Assembly: GCA_030146905.1 (NCBI GenBank)
Contig: JASLAV010001062.1
Coordinates: 1-7,437, forward strand
Origin: Lentzea sp.
GTDB lineage: Bacteria; Actinomycetota; Actinomycetes; Mycobacteriales; Pseudonocardiaceae
Direction of reading: 5' to 3'
Length of the DNA: 7,437 nucleotides
Shown: positions 5,492 through 7,437 of the stretch, piece after piece
Numbering within the stretch: position 1 is the stretch's first letter
How the letters are laid out: every line of letters begins with the position of its first letter
Notes under the pieces: model-generated
The model's input: only the letters and a program-made list of their open reading frames with translations
Database searches by the model: none
What the model was told of the DNA's origin: nothing
Program-made: the position numbers and the translations under genes

Positions 5492-7184
5492 CGTAGTCCA
5501 GCACCATGTCCTGCGGCAGCTGCGTCCCGGCCCCCGGCGGGCCGGGCCAGTCACCGCCCACCGCGTTGTTGATGATGATGAAGAACGGGTGGTCGAAGAC
5601 CCACGGCCCGCGGGTGGTCTCCAGCACGTTCCTGTCGACGGTGAAGAACCTGTTGCCGTCCACGCTGAACGTCATGTGGGTGGAGTCCCACTCGACGGCG
5701 AAGGTCCGGAACGCCGACGCCGCCGGCTGCCCGAGGTCGAGCGGCGAACCGTAACCGCCCGCACCGAAGTACTGCGGCGCGTGCAGCGTCGAGTAGACCG
5801 TGTTCGGCTCCTTGCCGACGTGCTCCATGATGTCGATCTCGCCGGTGTAGGGCCACGGCCTGCGCTGGTCGAAGAAGTCCGCGCCCAGCATCCAGAACGC
5901 CGGCCACAACCCCTGCGTCGACGACACCTTGATCCGCGCCTCGACCCTGCCGTAGGTGAAGGTGAACTTGCCGTACGTGTTCAGCCTCGCCGACGTGTAC
6001 TGGCAGGTCGTGCTGCCGCTGATCGGGTCCACCGGGCAGGCGCTGCCCGGCGTGACCTCACGCCGGGCCTGCAACACCAGGTTGCCGTTGCCGTCGTGCC
6101 GGGCGTTGTTGTTGTTCGTGTAGTACTGCAGCTCGTTGTTCACGCCGGGACCGGTCTCCGCCTGCCACTTGGAGCCGTCCGGGCCGGTGCCCGCCGGTGC
6201 GTTGAACTCGTCCGACCACACCAGCCGGCCGGGGAACGACGGGTTCGGCGGCAGCGGCGGTGGCGTGATGGGCGCGCCACCCGTGCCGTAGACCTGGAAC
6301 TCCCACAGCGAGTAGCCGTAGCCGTTCGACCTGGCCGTGCCGTACATCCGCACGTACCGGCCGGTGCCGCTGACCGTCAGCGTCTCCTTGAACCCACGAC
6401 CGGCCGTCGTGGAGTAGATCTGCCGCCAGTTCGTGTTGTCGTCCGAGACCTCCAGGCGGTACGCCGTGGCGAACGCCGGGTCCCACTGCAGGACGACCTT
6501 GGAGATCGTCGCCTGGGCGCCGAGGTCGACGGAGATCCAGCCTGGGTCGACCCAGCCGTTCGTCGGGCTCGTGGCCCAGCGGGTGGCGGGGTCGCGGTCG
6601 AACGCCTTGGCCGGGTTGCACTGGCCGCAGTTCGCGTCGTCCTGGAAGGTCGACGCCGCACCGCTCTTGCCGTAGGACAGCAGCGTCTCCGCGCCGCCGC
6701 CGGTGTCGCGGTTGCCGAACACCTGGAACTCCCACAGCGAGTAGCCGTACTGCGTGGCGCGCTGCGTGAGGTCGAGCCGCACGTACCGGCCGGTGCCGGT
6801 GACCGCGAGCGTCTCGGTCCCGCCGGGGCCGGTCGTCGTTCGACGAAGTTCCTGCCAGCTGGTGCCGTCCGCGGAGATGCTGAGCGTGTACGCCCTGGCG
6901 CTCGCCGCCTCCCAGGACAGCGTCACCTGGTCGACCTTCGCGGACGAGCCGAGGTCGACCTGGATCCACTGCGGGTCGCTGAACGTGCTGGACCAGCGGG
7001 TGCCCAGGTCGCCGTCGACCGCCGCCGTCGCGGCGAACACGGCGTTCTCACTGCTGGACGCGGTGACCGGGCGGTTCTGGGAGAGCAGCGGACCGGCGGC
7101 GTGCGCAGCCGGTGTGAACGTGGCGGCCACGAGTGCCGCCGCCACTAGGAGTGGGAGTCTTCCGCGTTGAAGCCTTCCTGACAT
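5475..7184 (-). CDS. Secreted GH16 beta-glucanase (laminarinase-like) with two N-terminal F5/8C (CBM32-like) domains
   Basis: A 569-residue exported enzyme. The ATG at 7184 was chosen for AGGAG 5 nt upstream and an immediate signal peptide (positively charged RLQRGR, hydrophobic 10-25, AHA cleavage after ~29). Two discoidin-type domains follow at about 32-157 and 164-300. Each contains a D-x-x-x-x-T-R-W motif and ends with GYSLWEFQV(F/Y)G; such domains usually bind carbohydrate. A Pro-rich linker (307-316) leads to the GH16 catalytic domain (~317-569): LVWSDEF, NNELQYYT, GLWPAFWMLG and GEIDIMEH, with nucleophile E449, D451 and acid/base E454. The type resembles endo-1,3-beta-glucanases (laminarinases); agar or other galactan activity is less likely. 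C186/C189 (CGQC) in domain 2 and C383/C394 in the catalytic domain may be disulfides. A LacI-type palindrome lies 38 nt upstream. Glucan specificity is inferred from motifs. Confidence 0.94.
   Translation of the reverse strand: MSGRLQRGRLPLLVAAALVAATFTPAAHAAGPLLSQNRPVTASSSENAVFAATAAVDGDLGTRWSSTFSDPQWIQVDLGSSAKVDQVTLSWEAASARAYTLSISADGTSWQELRRTTTGPGGTETLAVTGTGRYVRLDLTQRATQYGYSLWEFQVFGNRDTGGGAETLLSYGKSGAASTFQDDANCGQCNPAKAFDRDPATRWATSPTNGWVDPGWISVDLGAQATISKVVLQWDPAFATAYRLEVSDDNTNWRQIYSTTAGRGFKETLTVSGTGRYVRMYGTARSNGYGYSLWEFQVYGTGGAPITPPPLPPNPSFPGRLVWSDEFNAPAGTGPDGSKWQAETGPGVNNELQYYTNNNNARHDGNGNLVLQARREVTPGSACPVDPISGSTTCQYTSARLNTYGKFTFTYGRVEARIKVSSTQGLWPAFWMLGADFFDQRRPWPYTGEIDIMEHVGKEPNTVYSTLHAPQYFGAGGYGSPLDLGQPAASAFRTFAVEWDSTHMTFSVDGNRFFTVDRNVLETTRGPWVFDHPFFIIINNAVGGDWPGPPGAGTQLPQDMVLDYVRVYQ
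5526..5546. other. GC-only hairpin near the GH85 3' end, inside the GH16 coding sequence
   Basis: CCCGGCCC (5526-5533) pairs perfectly with GGGCCGGG (5539-5546) around a 5-nt loop, 35 nt after the GH85 stop codon. No T tract follows. It encodes part of the GPPGAG loop of the GH16 protein, so it may be only a product of Gly/Pro codons; a terminator role for GH85 is weakly supported. Confidence 0.25.
6292..6320 (-). repeat. Direct repeat copy 1 (end of F5/8C domain 2)
   Basis: These 29 bases are identical to 6721-6749, 429 bp away (143 codons, in frame). They encode the YGYSLWEFQV end motif of discoidin domain 2. A second identical block pair lies at 6348-6369 and 6777-6798 (22 bp, same 429-bp offset), encoding the GTGRYVR segment. 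The shared offset shows internal domain duplication within the GH16 gene. Confidence 0.85.
6721..6749 (-). repeat. Direct repeat copy 2 (end of F5/8C domain 1)
   Basis: The second copy of the 29-bp identical block, encoding the same C-terminal motif in discoidin domain 1. The remainder of the two domains has diverged clearly, for example in the CGQC-containing loop found only in domain 2, so the duplication is old or these blocks have been homogenised by gene conversion. Confidence 0.85.
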
Positions 7185-7221
7185 GGGTGCTCCTGGGGCC
7201 GGAGAACGGGGCGACGGGTGT

Positions 7222-7237
7222 GAGAGAGCGCTCTCTC
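7222..7237. promoter_or_regulatory. LacI-type operator upstream of the GH16 gene
   Basis: GAGAGAGCGCTCTCTC is a perfect 16-bp palindrome centred on the AGCGCT core with central CG that is typical of LacI-family operators; compare the CebR/CelR site TGGGAGCGCTCCCA. It lies 38 nt upstream of the GH16 start and downstream of a minus-strand TTGACA (7286-7281), which is a perfect -35 hexamer, though the matching -10 is weak. Bound repressor would block transcription from that promoter. Confidence 0.7.
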
Positions 7238-7318
7238 CGACTGGAGTTCGAAGCCGAGAGTCAGGGCAACGAGCATGCGGTGTCAAGAAAACCGGTACTT
7301 CTGAACGTTTCTTGCGGA

Positions 7319-7348
7319 TTGACGTCCCGTGACGACCTGCGCCATGCT
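7319..7348 (+). promoter_or_regulatory. Candidate sigma-70-type promoter for the gene at 7400
   Basis: TTGACG (7319-7324) is a 5/6 match to the -35 consensus. CATGCT (7343-7348), 18 nt downstream, is a modest -10. Transcription would begin near 7355, placing the palindrome at 7359-7370 over the first transcribed bases. Confidence 0.45.
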
Positions 7349-7358
7349 CGATGAGCGT

Positions 7359-7370
7359 GAGAGCGCTCTC
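7359..7370. promoter_or_regulatory. LacI-type operator upstream of the gene at 7400
   Basis: GAGAGCGCTCTC is a perfect 12-bp palindrome sharing its full sequence with the centre of the operator at 7222-7237. It is 29 nt upstream of the ATG at 7400 and just after the candidate promoter. The shared core in both arms of one divergent region suggests one LacI-family repressor acting on both genes. Confidence 0.68.
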
Positions 7371-7399
7371 CCAATCCTGCTGCGGAGAGGAAAGCTTCA

Positions 7400-7437
7400 A
7401 TGAAGAAGCCCTTGTTCCACCTGGCGACCATCCTCGC
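7400..7437 (+). CDS. Start of a probable secreted or lipoprotein gene (truncated by window end)
   Basis: An ATG at 7400 follows GGAGAGG (7384-7390) with a 9-nt gap. The twelve full codons read MKKPLFHLATIL: two lysines and then the beginning of a hydrophobic stretch, as in a Sec or lipoprotein signal peptide. Too little is visible to name it. With a LacI-type operator in front and a divergent beta-glucanase, a sugar-binding ABC lipoprotein or another glycoside hydrolase is plausible, but that is a guess from context. Confidence 0.65.
   Translation, partial: MKKPLFHLATIL

Noticed and set aside
4045..5496. Plus-strand open frame of 483 codons within the GH85 gene
   Set aside because: Arg-rich shadow with no recognisable motif; the overlapping frame encodes the GH85 catalytic and accessory domains.
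5337..7148. Plus-strand open frame of 603 codons antisense to the GH16 gene
   Set aside because: Val/Arg/Pro-rich shadow with no domain; the minus strand encodes a complete GH16 protein.
7222..7370. Assigning the palindromes to CebR
   Set aside because: The AGCGCT core fits, but flanking bases differ from TGGGAGCGCTCCCA and no lacI-family gene is in the window.
7185..7400. N-terminal extension of the GH16 gene to 7400
   Set aside because: It would place 72 residues before the signal peptide and run through both operators and the divergent promoter.

Overview
The window is high-GC DNA with GTG starts, strong GC bias at third codon positions and several exported enzymes. This fits a filamentous actinomycete, probably Pseudonocardiales (Lentzea, Saccharothrix, Actinosynnema or Amycolatopsis type). 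The genus is an inference from style and gene content, not from a marker gene. I see no rRNA, tRNA, insertion sequence, CRISPR array or phage gene.

Layout: (1) Positions 2-625 (+) hold the C-terminal end of an FtsX/MacB-type ABC transporter permease. Its probable intrinsic terminator lies inside the 3' coding end of the next, convergent gene. (2) Positions 616-1167 (-) encode a small winged-helix regulator. It is divergent from 1229-2374 (+), an erythromycin-esterase-family hydrolase with its catalytic residues intact; a 61-bp AT-richer spacer with an imperfect palindrome separates them. (3) Positions 2428-3267 (-) encode a secreted cutinase/polyester-hydrolase (PET-hydrolase family) enzyme. 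(4) Positions 3554-5491 (+) encode a Tat-exported GH85 endo-beta-N-acetylglucosaminidase with a C-terminal Fn3-like domain. (5) Positions 5475-7184 (-) encode a secreted GH16 beta-glucanase with two N-terminal F5/8C (discoidin/CBM32-like) domains; its 3' end overlaps the GH85 gene by 17 bp. (6) A 215-bp divergent promoter region carries two perfect LacI-type palindromes, one in front of the GH16 gene and one in front of a new (+) gene starting at 7400, of which only 12 full codons are visible.

The right two thirds of the window read as a cluster of secreted polymer-degrading enzymes: a polyester/cutin hydrolase, an N-glycan-releasing glycosidase and a beta-1,3-type glucanase. Together they would suit attack on fungal, oomycete or plant surface material. 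The GH16 gene and the truncated gene at the right edge are probably co-repressed by a LacI-family sugar sensor. The GH85 and cutinase genes show no such operator, so shared regulation of all three is not supported. In three of the four 3'-end junctions genes converge, and two of these have overlapping coding ends.

I did not find a clearly undescribed system. The points most worth a second look are the mixed active-site signature of the PET-hydrolase homologue, the terminator hidden in the regulator's coding sequence, the paired LacI-type operators, and the regulator/esterase divergon.
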